This document shows, piece by piece, positions 27,901 through 36,671 of a stretch of DNA of 64,000 nt; positions within the stretch are counted from its first letter, which is position 1; the number at the start of each line of letters is the position of its first letter. The translations under genes and the position numbers were made by a program. The notes below the pieces were generated by a model, which saw only the letters and a program-made list of their open reading frames with translations, was not told the DNA's origin and did no database searches. Origin of the DNA: Protonemura montana (lineage: Eukaryota; Arthropoda; Insecta; Plecoptera; Nemouridae); contig OX387602.1 in assembly GCA_947568835.1 (NCBI GenBank), forward strand, positions 24,603,021-24,667,020, in the 5' to 3' direction.

Positions 27901-30650
27901 TATTAGAAATCTAAGCCTTGAACAAATGTTCCATCATTTGTACAGCACCAATAGGTATAAAAAGGAACCAGGACCATCATGCCATGCCATCATCAGACTA
28001 ACATTTCAGTAGCAAAAATCCCAAGAAAATTTCTTCTGCAACTCTTGTTCCAGGCAAAAAGCTTACTGTATGTAAATCTGCTCTATGCGCTGTACGATGA
28101 GTGTAAACATAAAAGCGACGTCATGTTTGGTCATGTGAACCTGGCAAGCACCACCAAACTGGCCAAATGCTTTAATTGTCACGCAGAGCTCATGAGGAGG
28201 TGTGCCAGCATCCAGCAACCGTTGCTTGAGGAAGTCGATGAAGTACTAACCAAGAATAAGATAATTAGCAAAAAATGAGTGTATAAAGGGTCAGAATATA
28301 AGATCATTTTAGGTATTTTAATTTGATCCAATTTTATACTCACCATGAACGCATGCGTTTGCTCTGGCGCAGTTTCAAGTGCAAGAGCCATCTGATGGTA
28401 AAATGTTTCAAGGGCAAAAAATCCCACCCGCTGCTCCTCTTTAGGCATAACAATCCACTTTTGGAATACTTCATGCCACCAAACATATTCCTTAAAAAGA
28501 TATTGAGCAAGCAGACCTCCGTGAATGGACACGAGAGACATCGCCGCTGAAAAACATTCACATGAAATCAATTCTGGTATCTCATGTAGTATGTAAGTTG
28601 TGTTTAATTCAATAAATCCTCTTTGCCCACCCCTTAATAGGTACTTCTCTATTAATATCTACCTCTGTTTGCCACCTTCTTGTGCTGGCTAGGTTCTGCC
28701 AGTTTTTTAACGACACTATAAATTTCAACGCCGTAGTTTTTCTCGTTGTCTTGGATAACTGGAAAGCTTTGTAAAAACTCTGTCAGTCCATTCAAGCAGC
28801 CAGTAATGATGGAAAATTCCACCTTGCTTGCTCGACGTGTCTGCAAAAGATGCAAACCTCAGTAAAACAACAACTGTTTAATTTTTGTGTTAAATATGTG
28901 TTACCTAATTAACTGTCTTTTATGTGAACTCTTTGAAATGAGCAAGGATATTTTTTCAGCTGTTTCAAATCTCAGCATGGTCTTAACATGTTGCTTAATT
29001 AGTTTGATCTAACATCGCACTGTTTTGAAACCTGGCCATGTTGCACTGGTCTCATGGCTTTGGTGAATGAGTGGATGATGATGAGGCTGACAAGAAAACA
29101 CATTTTCACAACTCACTTGTATTTCAAGTTCGTACAGGAACTGTTTAAGAATCTTCCCTGAAATGGCCTCGGTACAGTCAGGGTGATAGCGAGCAATTAG
29201 GCCAATGAGATGATATTCTTTCTGCAACACTGAAAATAGAAATTTTGCAACAAAACAAAAAAATTATGCAAAATAATTTCCATAAAATACGATTGATAGA
29301 TACAAAAAACAAAGATAGAAACTAACGAGAAGCAACAGTGGAAATTGTTGTAAGTTCCTAGGTACCTAGGTTCGTAGGTTCCTAGGTGTAAGTACCTTTG
29401 CCTGAAGGTTTTTTCTGGCAAGCCACTTGAATCAACAGTTTTTGCACAAGTTCGCCATACTCGATATCAAGATCCCAAGGTCCCTCTCGGACGATGGAGA
29501 TAAGGACATCAAATGCGCGATCTTTCTCGTCTGCCGATGGACGATCCATCAAGATGTATGACATGCAGACATGCTAAATTAAAAAAATATACATAGTCTG
29601 AGAAAATTTCAACTACCTACTAAATACAAACCAGCTGAAGCGATTATCTCACCATGTACAAAGTGTACACAAAATTATTTTATCTTCCTATGTCAAAATT
29701 GATTTAGTCAGTACAAGAGCACAAAGCTAGTTTTCTACAAACAAATATGATTGGGCACAATTCCTCAAGTGATCTTAATACTGGATCCATAATCCATTGA
29801 AATTCACTGTTCATTGTGGGGAAAATAAAATGTGTAAAACTCTCCTGACGTTTGAGCAGATATTGATCGACTATCTAGCAATTGCTATCTTCTTGGGTAT
29901 AATTTTCTTACACAGCAACTACACTTACAACTATTTGTAGCTTTGTGTATGTACCTTTATATCTTGAACATGTTGGGAAATTCTACTCTTAAAAGTGTAC
30001 TGCAAGAGGTAGTCGAGTAAACAAAATGCCTCGGCATTTGCAGCTTTGTATTTGGACGAGGAAATTTTCTTTTTTAGAAAGCATATTATTCCCCGTGAAT
30101 CGTCAAAAAGAGCAGAGAATGCCAAATCTGAAAGAAATTAAACAATTTGTTTTAATGGCAAAACATCGTTGAGACATTTTCAAGGATTAAAGCACAGGAA
30201 TGTTTTGACTCGGAAAATACAAACTACTATTCCACTTGACAAAATCTGTATTAAGTTTCCCGGAAGTTTTCGAATTGACATGAACAGCTGATTCACGCGG
30301 AGGCGGGAACAAGAGCAGACCCTCCACACAAATGTGGCGCTTACATTACTTTTTTAGATTCTTCCTTTCTCGCTTATAAAGTTTTTAAGTATTAAAATCT
30401 CCCTAGTAGTATTATCTTAATGAAGCTCGGTATCATCTATCATAATTTATCACTCCAATCTTATGACAGTATCGTAATGCGTAACCTTAAATTCGTAAAT
30501 GAACAGCTTACCAAGCTCATTATGAGTTGCATATTCTTCCATGTGCTTCTTTAAACTAACAACGCACTGCTTCGCTTCAATGCCACCCTTGTTTTCATCA
30601 GAATCAACATTATTTAATGCGAACAGCGTCTTTTCGACGCCGCTCTCCAT
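6534..30650 (-). CDS. PRKDC: DNA-dependent protein kinase catalytic subunit (complete)
   Basis: This is DNA-PKcs, the PI3K-like serine/threonine kinase that joins Ku at DNA ends and drives non-homologous end joining in the nucleus. I resolve 50 coding exons on the minus strand, from ATG at 30648-30650 to stop at 6534-6536, for about 3,950 residues against roughly 4,130 in human. Order: N-terminal HEAT solenoid (18643-30650), large mid exon (16800-18545), phosphorylation-site linker (14647-16303), FAT repeats (9879-14487), kinase (6992-9538) and FATC (6534-6905). The kinase has [21 protein letters not shown] and IDFGFAFG, so Lys, catalytic Asp and DFG are intact. The protein ends GWEPWV, as the family does (GWEPWM). 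DNA-PKcs rather than ATM, ATR or mTOR is shown by [10 protein letters not shown], the NPAAATC stretch and colinear similarity throughout. The gene is absent from Drosophila and nematodes but kept in several arthropods. My exon sum is one base off a multiple of three, so one border is misplaced by a base. Confidence 0.97.
6992..9538 (-). CDS. PRKDC: PRKDC PI3K-like kinase domain exons
   Basis: The kinase catalytic domain transfers phosphate from ATP to Ser/Thr followed by Gln. Exons: 9028-9538, 8699-8899, 8506-8612, 7784-7918, 7407-7687 and 6992-7165. The first carries the FRB-like region and [14 protein letters not shown] plus [14 protein letters not shown]. The second has [20 protein letters not shown] with the ATP-binding lysine. 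The fifth has the catalytic loop GIGDRHLSN (codons at 7555-7584) and [13 protein letters not shown], then [17 protein letters not shown]. The sixth has [11 protein letters not shown]. All catalytic hallmarks are present, so the enzyme should be active. The donor of the first intron is AAT followed by GCAAGT (GC-AG); using it gives exactly the human spacing between GF and the next conserved block. A GT donor 15 bases further on is also in frame. Confidence 0.93.
9879..14487 (-). CDS. PRKDC: PRKDC FAT-domain exons
   Basis: Ten exons encode the FAT helical repeats that cradle the kinase: 14253-14487, 13579-13733, 12954-13155, 12354-12575, 11910-12089, 11698-11861, 11462-11615, 11244-11382, 10880-11036 and 10465-10786, followed by 9879-10090. 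Landmarks are [51 protein letters not shown] and [21 protein letters not shown]. The join between 11698-11861 and 11462-11615 needs a GC donor (ATACCG then GCAAGT). The join 11244-11382 to 10880-11036 reads in phase directly, so an open stretch at about 11090-11195 is left out as intron. (The list counts eleven exons including 9879-10090.). Confidence 0.88.
14647..16303 (-). CDS. PRKDC: PRKDC linker with SQ/TQ phosphorylation cluster
   Basis: Three exons (15945-16303, 15443-15598, 14647-14912) encode the segment corresponding to the human ABCDE autophosphorylation cluster and the start of the FAT domain. The first matches the human stretch around LSECEFQEY (here [11 protein letters not shown]) and MFVETQAS (here [16 protein letters not shown]). 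It contains one SQ and two TQ sites, with the word ATQASL occurring twice. The second is Ser-rich ([18 protein letters not shown]), as expected for a disordered linker. The third resumes conserved sequence with [14 protein letters not shown] and [12 protein letters not shown]. In human, phosphorylation of this cluster releases the kinase from DNA ends so that end processing can proceed; the same role here is inferred. Confidence 0.85.
16800..18545 (-). CDS. PRKDC: PRKDC large mid-region exon
   Basis: One 1,746-base exon, by far the longest in the gene, encodes the middle HEAT region. It opens with [15 protein letters not shown] and [14 protein letters not shown], matching the human YHCAAYNCAISVICC segment, and continues through [48 protein letters not shown] and [12 protein letters not shown]. 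It ends at [16 protein letters not shown] and AVYTY, just before the phosphorylation-cluster linker. The frame is open over its whole length, so there is no sign of decay. In vertebrates this region is split by many introns; loss of introns here is lineage-specific. Confidence 0.95.
18643..30650 (-). CDS. PRKDC: PRKDC N-terminal HEAT solenoid exons
   Basis: Twenty-seven exons encode the ring-like HEAT region that binds Ku and DNA ends. In transcript order: 30512-30650, 29955-30127, 29396-29573, 29117-29229, 28673-28840, 28344-28546, 28067-28245, 27456-27713, 27204-27359, 26989-27113, 26400-26706, 25663-25842, 25222-25372, 24837-25078, 24606-24716, 23654-23856, 23117-23303, 22740-22948, 22510-22660, 22004-22303, 21479-21920, 21027-21180, 20306-20553, 19833-20117, 19308-19538, 18875-19156 and 18643-18747. 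Landmarks matching vertebrate DNA-PKcs are [14 protein letters not shown] (28067-28245), [14 protein letters not shown] (26400-26706), [14 protein letters not shown] (24606-24716) and [11 protein letters not shown]...KSPVN (23117-23303). Introns here hold tRNA-like repeats (23.4 and 26.1 kb) and a foldback repeat (20.65 kb). Single borders may be off by a base or two. Confidence 0.9.
20647..20766. repeat. Foldback repeat in PRKDC intron
   Basis: Two arms of about 47 bases (20647-20693 and 20719-20765) are near-perfect reverse complements with a short spacer of about 25 bases. The left arm reads GATGTTGTGGTGAG then TTTCGGATTTGCTCTG and TTTTGATTGACTTG. The arms would form a long hairpin in RNA or DNA. 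The word TTCGG(A/T)TTTGCTCTGT is shared with the inverted repeat at 55.0 kb. Confidence 0.8.
23406..23590. repeat. Inverted pair of tRNA-derived repeats
   Basis: Two tRNA-like units face each other inside a PRKDC intron. On the minus strand (about 23406-23495) there is an A-box word TAGCTCAATTGGTTAGAG (complement of 23471-23488) and a B-box GGTTCAAGTC (complement of 23435-23444). On the plus strand (about 23512-23590) there is CACC, seven bases, GGTG at 23515-23529 (anticodon-arm geometry) and a B-box GGCTTGAGTCC at 23538-23548. Flanks of the two units also match as inverted repeats. The plus unit lacks an A-box. They look like tRNA-derived SINE fragments, not functional tRNA genes. Confidence 0.75.
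26032..26167 (+). repeat. tRNA-derived repeat with inverted flanks
   Basis: A tRNA-like unit at about 26061-26141 lies in a PRKDC intron. It has A-box TAGCTCAATGGGTTAGAG (26073-26090), an anticodon-like arm CACC-N7-GGTG (26094-26108) and B-box GGTTTGAGTCC (26117-26127). It is bracketed by imperfect inverted repeats of about 25 bases (26032-26060 containing CGTCTCAAAAA; 26143-26167 containing TTTTTGAGACGG). The acceptor stem is not convincing, so a working tRNA is unlikely; a tRNA-derived mobile repeat is the better call. It is the same family as 23406-23590. Confidence 0.75.
29351..29387. repeat. Short CCTAGGT direct repeats
   Basis: Words TTCCTAGGT, ACCTAGGTTC and TTCCTAGGTG follow one another just downstream of the PRKDC exon 29396-29573 donor. 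It is a minor local repeat with no evident role. Confidence 0.6.
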
Positions 30651-31050
30651 TTCGTAGACAAGCTGACAATTATACGCTGTCTATTTGGATAGATGTCCAA
30701 CAGGTTGCACCGTTGCTGCAGCACTGCATTGCACCATTTTCGAACATGGTCGTTCTAGTCGGTTCTACAAATGTTATTTCGGTGATCTACACCTGCGATT
30801 TGCTGGTGTTATACTAATTTCATTGTTTAATTGTAACACAGTTCCATCTAGACCGTTGCTGAGATAAAATAGAACTCACAGTTACATTGAAATTGGCAAA
30901 GTAACATTTATTTGAGAAAGAGATCAAAATCTATTAAAATTGTAGTAATAAATAACGTGATGTTAAATATGTAATAAAAATAATGAACAGTTATTAAAAG
31001 CAGTTAATAATTGTAGCATATTCATTAACTATTCTCAAAGAATCATCAAG
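30651..31050. promoter_or_regulatory. Divergent promoter region PRKDC / ciliary gene
   Basis: The start codons of PRKDC (minus) and the STPG ciliary gene (plus) are 400 bp apart, head-to-head. The interval must hold both 5' ends, so a bidirectional promoter is likely. I see no TATA box that I would trust. The half next to PRKDC is less AT-rich than the half next to the ciliary gene. Confidence 0.55.
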
Positions 31051-34000
31051 ATGTATCTTGATCCAAGAAAACAGGCAATGGCCGATCTAGGTATTGAAGA
31101 TTTCAGCCCTGACGAAAGTGAAAATGTTTACCTGGAAGGGAAGCAGCTCATGGAATTTATCAGGAAAAGTAAAATAACAGCAAAACATGAACACGAATCA
31201 GTGGTGAAAGAGCGAAAAACCAAAATCGACCAAGAAAAATTAGATAACATCGAGAGAGCAATTGAAATGTATAACGCAAAGGAAAACGAAGACAATCAAA
31301 CTAAAACAAAAATCAGACAGCCAAGGATCAAGGATTTGCCAAAGACTTCACCAAATAAGAAGTCTGGCTTAACCCCTTCATCAGCAACCCACGAAAAAAC
31401 CCCAAAGAAACCTCACACACAACTTGGATTCAATACGAAACAGGCAAGGTTTCTCACAATTGGCTTGCACCCAAAATTGGATAGCACGGGATGTCTAAAA
31501 CATTTTCCGAACATTAGCCCAGCAAACTATGTGCCTACATTGAAACCCACAAGAAATGGATTTCCTAACTGGGCAAATGCACTTCGCACACAAGTGTTTT
31601 CAAAAACATTAGGTAAGAAATGTTTGAAGGTTTCAGCACGAAAATGCAGTTTTTCTTGTGTTAGGAACAATCAAAGCTTTAGCATAATTCCTACATGTTT
31701 AAATAAAAATAAAAGAAAGACTCTCTCATAGAGTAAGAAGTCGTGAGAGGGTATCATGAATGAATTGTGCGTTAGCAATAGCATCCCGCTACTACACCTG
31801 ACCTCTGTTTCGAGTTTTGACTTTCCAGTACTCTTAGCTTTCTTTTTTGATTTTGACATCACTACAGACACCTATTCAACGCCGTTTAATTTCATTTCGG
31901 CTGGCAAGAGTGAATTCCCACACCCACACACCTACATTTCAACAAGTAGTAGTTTCAACAAGTTTCAACAAGTTTCAACAACTATTCATTGACATTATAT
32001 TTTTGTTTGTTAAACTGTGTCACATTTAATTTGTTTTGGAACCCACTTCCTCCCTTCCAGGCTACCAAGTGCCTGGGCTGCTTAGGGAGCGCAAATGGAG
32101 GAGATCACTTCTAGGGCCGGCGTGGTACTCTCTGCAAGGGCCCAAGTCAGCAGAAGAGGGAGGTGAATCTCCTGGAGTGGCCTGGAGTCAGACTAAAAGA
32201 TTCCCTAAGCCTGAACTACATCCAATCCCAGGACCCGGTAAGAAAACCCTTTGCCTTGACTTTTAAAAAGGTACGAAGGAAAAGCATATAGTATATGACA
32301 TATGCAAGAAGGAAAGAAAAGAAGGAAACGAATGTACCAAAATAGAAATGATCGATTATACAAGATGAAGAAAGGCATTCTTATTTCTTATTTACTACAC
32401 TTTATTACTTTTATGTGCCAACATGTCAGCATATCATGTTATACACAAGATGCTCAAATAACAATAAAATCACCGAGGCATTTTGGTCTCTACCTTGTTA
32501 ATATGAGAAAAAATTTTTGATTACCTAATAAAAAAAATGTAACCTTTATTTTCCTACTATGTTGAGTCATTGAATTTCCATAATAGCTAAACATTCCAAT
32601 TATTGTTGCAAGTTGACAGAGCTTTTCTCAATATGTCGAGAGTGTTGCAATTGTCTGATGCGCAGATACCTAGCCAGGTTTGTTGGGAAAGAGATACCAA
32701 CAGCTTAATCAACAAATCGCTACCCTCTCCTGAGACCAAATGCTTGTCAAATGGCAGGCACGCACAACATCCGCCCCCCAGTAAAGTACGGAGCGACGTC
32801 CCTGCCGTCTTTCGAGTGGAGCTCAGCAGTTGACCGATGCGCGTACTCTAGGAAGAGTTTCCACTTGCCCCCGAACATCTACACAATTAAAACACCATAC
32901 TCCATTGCTAACAGGACACACCCTGACGTCAAGGTGTCAAGGAGAGGGCCTTACGACTTGTTCACAGGTAAATAATTTTAGCCTATATCATATTCACACA
33001 TAGATATGTTCATTTTGTGTCATTGCGATTTTTTGAGCGTGTTCTTTTACCACTGCTGTCAGCAAATCATTAGCAAAGCTTTGAGGGTTTTTGCAAATCA
33101 AAATCGTAATGTAACAGACATCAGTAACAGACATCTTTTAGAATCCTCATCCTTATATTTTTTATACTTTGTATCCTTCTAAATTCAACCTGTTCACCTC
33201 ATCTCAAATGTGTTTCTTCTCCCCCCCCCCCCCCCCCCAGGCCCACGAGATGACTCAACTTTGTACGGGCATTGGGCTCCTTCTAAGTTCAAGGGGTGCA
33301 AAGGGTGGCCATTTGACGCTCCGTGCAACAAACGATCCAACGAAATGCAGCCAGGTGAGTTAATTTCCCAAAATGTCTTTCCTATTCCTTCTTTGACTAT
33401 TTAAAGCGAACTGTCTCAATCACTGCAAAACATTCTATAAATATTACCTCTTTGCAAACCAGTAGGTACATTTACCAGTTGCCCTTTGTCACGCTTTAAC
33501 ATATGACTGGGCCTGTGGAATACGGGTTTCAAAAACACAATTTTCGTTTTGTTGTTGCAGGTGAGAGTAACCCTTTTTTTTTAGGAAAAATAAATCCTTT
33601 GTAAACACTTACTGTGATCTTCAACCCAACAATGTGCCTGCACTTGGTTTCTTTTTCATCTAAATTTTTGTTTGTGTGGAAATCATTCAAATTTTGTTTG
33701 CCTGGAAAACCCTCTGACTTTTTTCAGAAAAATGCAGGGGATCCAAGTTAGAAACACAAAAAAGTACTTTGAAGCAACAGATTGGCCACAAAACTCAAAC
33801 ACAGAAAAAAAAACTCTAGTCATTTTTTAAGGGTAGTGAAATTGAAGCTTTTGCTATGCTCGTCAATTGGCTCAGTCAAAGCATACTCTGTTATAGGGCC
33901 ATATTGTTGATGGCTGGGCTCTACCTATTCACCCTGCTCTTATCGATGTATTAGCCACTTATAATTTAGAGATGATAGCTAAAAATATGTGAACTTATTT

Positions 34001-34557
34001 ACTTACTTTAAATATGCAAACTTTGTCCATAAAGCATAGGGCATAGCATAGCATAGAGGGTCTTAAAGCTCCATAGGAAAAAAAATCTAGCATGAATCAT
34101 GATACAGAACATCATCTTATCAATGGTTTCCTCTTAAAAATCTATCTCTGAAATTTCAGTCTGATGTCAGGCCTTAACAAAACTTCCGAAATCAATGCTG
34201 ACCACCCTTTTGCTACTTCCAGGCAAGTTCTCGCAGAGTCTTCGATTCCCAGAGCACCCTTCCACCCGTGAGGAGCTGACTGACTTAGCTCGCTGTTGGA
34301 AGGACCCCAATGCACCTGGGCCTGCCCATTACAACCAGCGTTTCCCAGATTTCCCTCGGCGGGCAGGAAAAACATTTCCCTTCATGAGCTCCCAGTTCCA
34401 CGCGCGGCCGCCGCCACCGTTTAAAGTGCAGCCCGGTCCGGCTCGGTACGACGACGACTCCAAAAACGTTCGATATGTCAACGGCCACCAGAGTGCCTTT
34501 GAGTCCAAGAGTCGCAGAAGCGAGTGGATGGTGCCAGAGACATTCAACTCTTTTTAG
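31051..34557 (+). CDS. Sperm-tail PG-rich repeat protein, CIMAP2/LEXM-like
   Basis: Five exons (31051-31612, 32061-32237, 32758-32967, 33241-33354, 34223-34557) join in phase, every junction splitting a glycine codon after the first base, to give 465 residues. That regular phase fits a repeat protein built of SHIPPO/STPG modules. PG-rich motifs are IPGPGTH (exon 2/3 join), PGPAHYN and PGPARYD (exon 5). The first exon is charged (KERKTKIDQEKLDN) and then matches the QLGFNTKQARF pattern of these proteins. The family binds ciliary and flagellar microtubules, and the layout resembles CIMAP2 (LEXM/C1orf177; Drosophila l(2)41Ab), though I hold that ortholog call loosely. Exon 3 begins at 32758, since only that joins GPG and T in frame. 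The intron before exon 4 ends in 18 cytosines. Confidence 0.8.
33221..33240 (+). promoter_or_regulatory. C18 polypyrimidine tract and 3' splice site
   Basis: Eighteen consecutive cytosines (33221-33238) run straight into the AG acceptor of exon 4 of the ciliary gene. A pure C homopolymer as polypyrimidine tract is unusual. Its length may vary between individuals or be miscalled in sequencing. Confidence 0.85.
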
Positions 34558-34788
34558 CAACAGATAGGTGGCTCAAATGCTCCATTAATGATTATTTGTT
34601 TTTATAGTCTTCTGGAATGCAATTTTGATGCACTGATGTTTTCCAATTCATATAAAAATATTCATGTGCTTTTAAGAAAAATAAAACACTCAAAATTGTG
34701 TGTAAACCAAGTGAAGAAAACCATTACCTTTTGCACCATTTTTCTCATGATTTGCTTCTATACCTCTAACCATTACGCTTACACTATG
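34558..34788. other. 3' flank of the ciliary gene
   Basis: AT-rich sequence with ATAAAACAC at about 34680 as a weak poly(A) signal. Nothing else is seen. Confidence 0.5.
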
Positions 34789-34790
34789 TA

Positions 34791-35925
34791 GGGGAGACTG
34801 GGGCTAGTTGTTACAGGGACAAGTTGTTACAATCGACTTTAAAAATAGGGGATTTGAAATATCGTGGTGTCATTAATATCAGTGTTAGCCATTAGGTCGC
34901 TCGTCAGTCTGAAACTGCAAAACTAGTCCGAAGCGCCGAAGTACGGAAATAATTGGAGATAAAACGATTTGAACACCACGAGGCAAGATTTAATTTTTTT
35001 CTTTTTTCCTTCCCAGCTGTTTAATTTTAATGCAATCCTCAAATGAGTTGTGTTACCTGTTAGCCCCACATTTTCTTGTAATGTCAATAGTTATTTCCGG
35101 GCTGATATTCAAATAGGTCGTGAAATAATAGCACTAATGTAATTGAAGTGCTACTGGGGCTAGTTGTTACAGTTCATTTTTTGTGTGGGTCTGGATATGA
35201 TGTGCGATTATGGGACACTGCCTTTTCTATTTTACGCTGGATTTATTTTTTGGGTTTCATATTCCGTTTGTACAAAATATAATATGATTGTTTCCATTAG
35301 ATTTCCAGGTTATAAAATTCGAATTTATAGGAGGAACATTGACATATTGACATAATATGAGATAAGAAGCGAAAAGTGCCAACGGGCGTCAACGAGAACT
35401 CTCCTCCGGAGGACGACGACAAAGACTGCGTTTGATTTTTTCTGTTCTCAACTCTTTTCCAAATCAGGCCCCGCAGAACTAGACAGGATTCAGTGCATTC
35501 AGTGTTCGGCTTGGGCGCATGTGAAGTGTATTGTATTCACACCAGAATATATTCGTGTAGATTGCATGTAAGCGATTGATACAGTTGAATGTTGATTCAG
35601 TAAATATAACATTTCACTTAAAAAATAAACCCTCATATACACTATCTATTAAACATTATTTATAATCGGCTCATTTTTGTTTTTCCCCTATTAACTAAGT
35701 ACTGTAACAACTTGCCCCGACAAGGGGCAAGTTGTTACACTTTACAATCAAGAAAATTTTACGTTATCACGTGTCTATTAAAAAAATTATCAATGTTATA
35801 AAAATTATTTCTATTAGATAAAAGATGTGCAAATACATTGCCAAATTTAAAATCCATGAAAATTTTGTTAAATGTCCACAAAAAAATCAAACGTCGAAAT
35901 TGTAACAACTAGCCCCAGTCTCCCC
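34791..35925. mobile_element. TA-flanked DNA transposon, degenerate
   Basis: The two ends are inverted repeats: GGGGAGACTGGGGC then TAGTTGTTACA at 34791-34815, and its reverse complement at 35901-35925. Both sides are flanked by TA (34789-34790 and 35926-35927), the target duplication of the Tc1/mariner/pogo superfamily. The 1,135-bp body holds further copies of the end word: 34816-34831, 35153-35172 and a palindrome at 35703-35739. Inside lies a frameshifted remnant of a transposase zinc finger (35361-35571). It is therefore a deletion derivative that cannot move by itself. It sits between the ciliary gene and POGLUT2. Confidence 0.85.
35361..35571 (+). pseudogene. Remnant of pogo-like transposase C-terminal zinc finger
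   Basis: One frame reads an acidic stretch (NENSPPEDDDKDC, 35394-35429). After a one-base frame shift, 35443-35571 reads C-SQLFSKSG, then DRIQCIQCSAWAHVKC and ends IRVDCM followed by TAA. The C-x2-C-x4-H-x2-C...C order with an aromatic before the His is the PHD-like finger found at the end of many arthropod pogo/Tigger-type transposases. It is broken by the frameshift and lacks the rest of the protein. Confidence 0.7.
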
Positions 35926-35927
35926 TA

Positions 35928-36671
35928 GTCAAGAAGCAATATTTCAAAAGACGTCTAGAAATGAAAGATCTCGAGCCGGAGAGTACAAGCAGGCAACAAC
36001 CCTCATTTTGTTCAGTAGGACGTCCTGAACCACTTTAGGCCGGTTGCCAAGCTGGAAAATGCCTGGGGCGCGTGGTTAAAGGGGGCGCATGCGCCCCGGC
36101 ATTGAGGGCATATATCTTCTAAACCAAATGGTGCACGACCAACATTTTTTTCCTAATCCTTCCTCACATCCTGCACTTTTATTATCATTGTTGATACATT
36201 GTAATTTATATCGATAACTGCAAACCAAAGCTGCAAACTAAGACACGTTTTTGTAAAAACTCCCAGATAAGATTGAAGTTTTTCCTACGTAACTCGTAAG
36301 CTTCTGCTTTTTTAGCAAAATTTAATTTTTTGTCATTTAATTTTAAACTTAATTTTTTGAAAATTATTTGGATTTTTTTTTCATTTCTTATTTTTAATTT
36401 TTAAATTTATTTATTTAAAAAGTTTCTGACTTGACTTGGACTGATTTGACGTGGTTAAATTAGGGCTCCTCATTATACCAAAGCACGTTGGTTGAAAAAT
36501 GCACGTGTATGAGGAATTTTGATAATGAAATGATGTTTGCTTTTCTGTTGTATATTATCAATTTCAATCAAATTCGACCGCCACTTCTTATGTCATGGTT
36601 GACGACTGGATTCCTTAACCTCAACCAAAGATGGTTTGATTATTTGATCGAATATCATCAACAAGAAAGAA
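35928..36671. other. Intergenic, 5' flank of POGLUT2
   Basis: No gene is seen. A GC-rich 16-bp perfect palindrome GGGGCGCATGCGCCCC lies at 36082-36097, in otherwise AT-rich DNA. The open frame at 36488-36691 shows no homology I know and overlaps the POGLUT2 start in another frame. Confidence 0.5.

Noticed and set aside
32603..32757. Open frame before exon 3 of the ciliary gene
   Set aside because: Its frame conflicts with exon 3; joining exon 2 to 32758 restores the GPGT motif.
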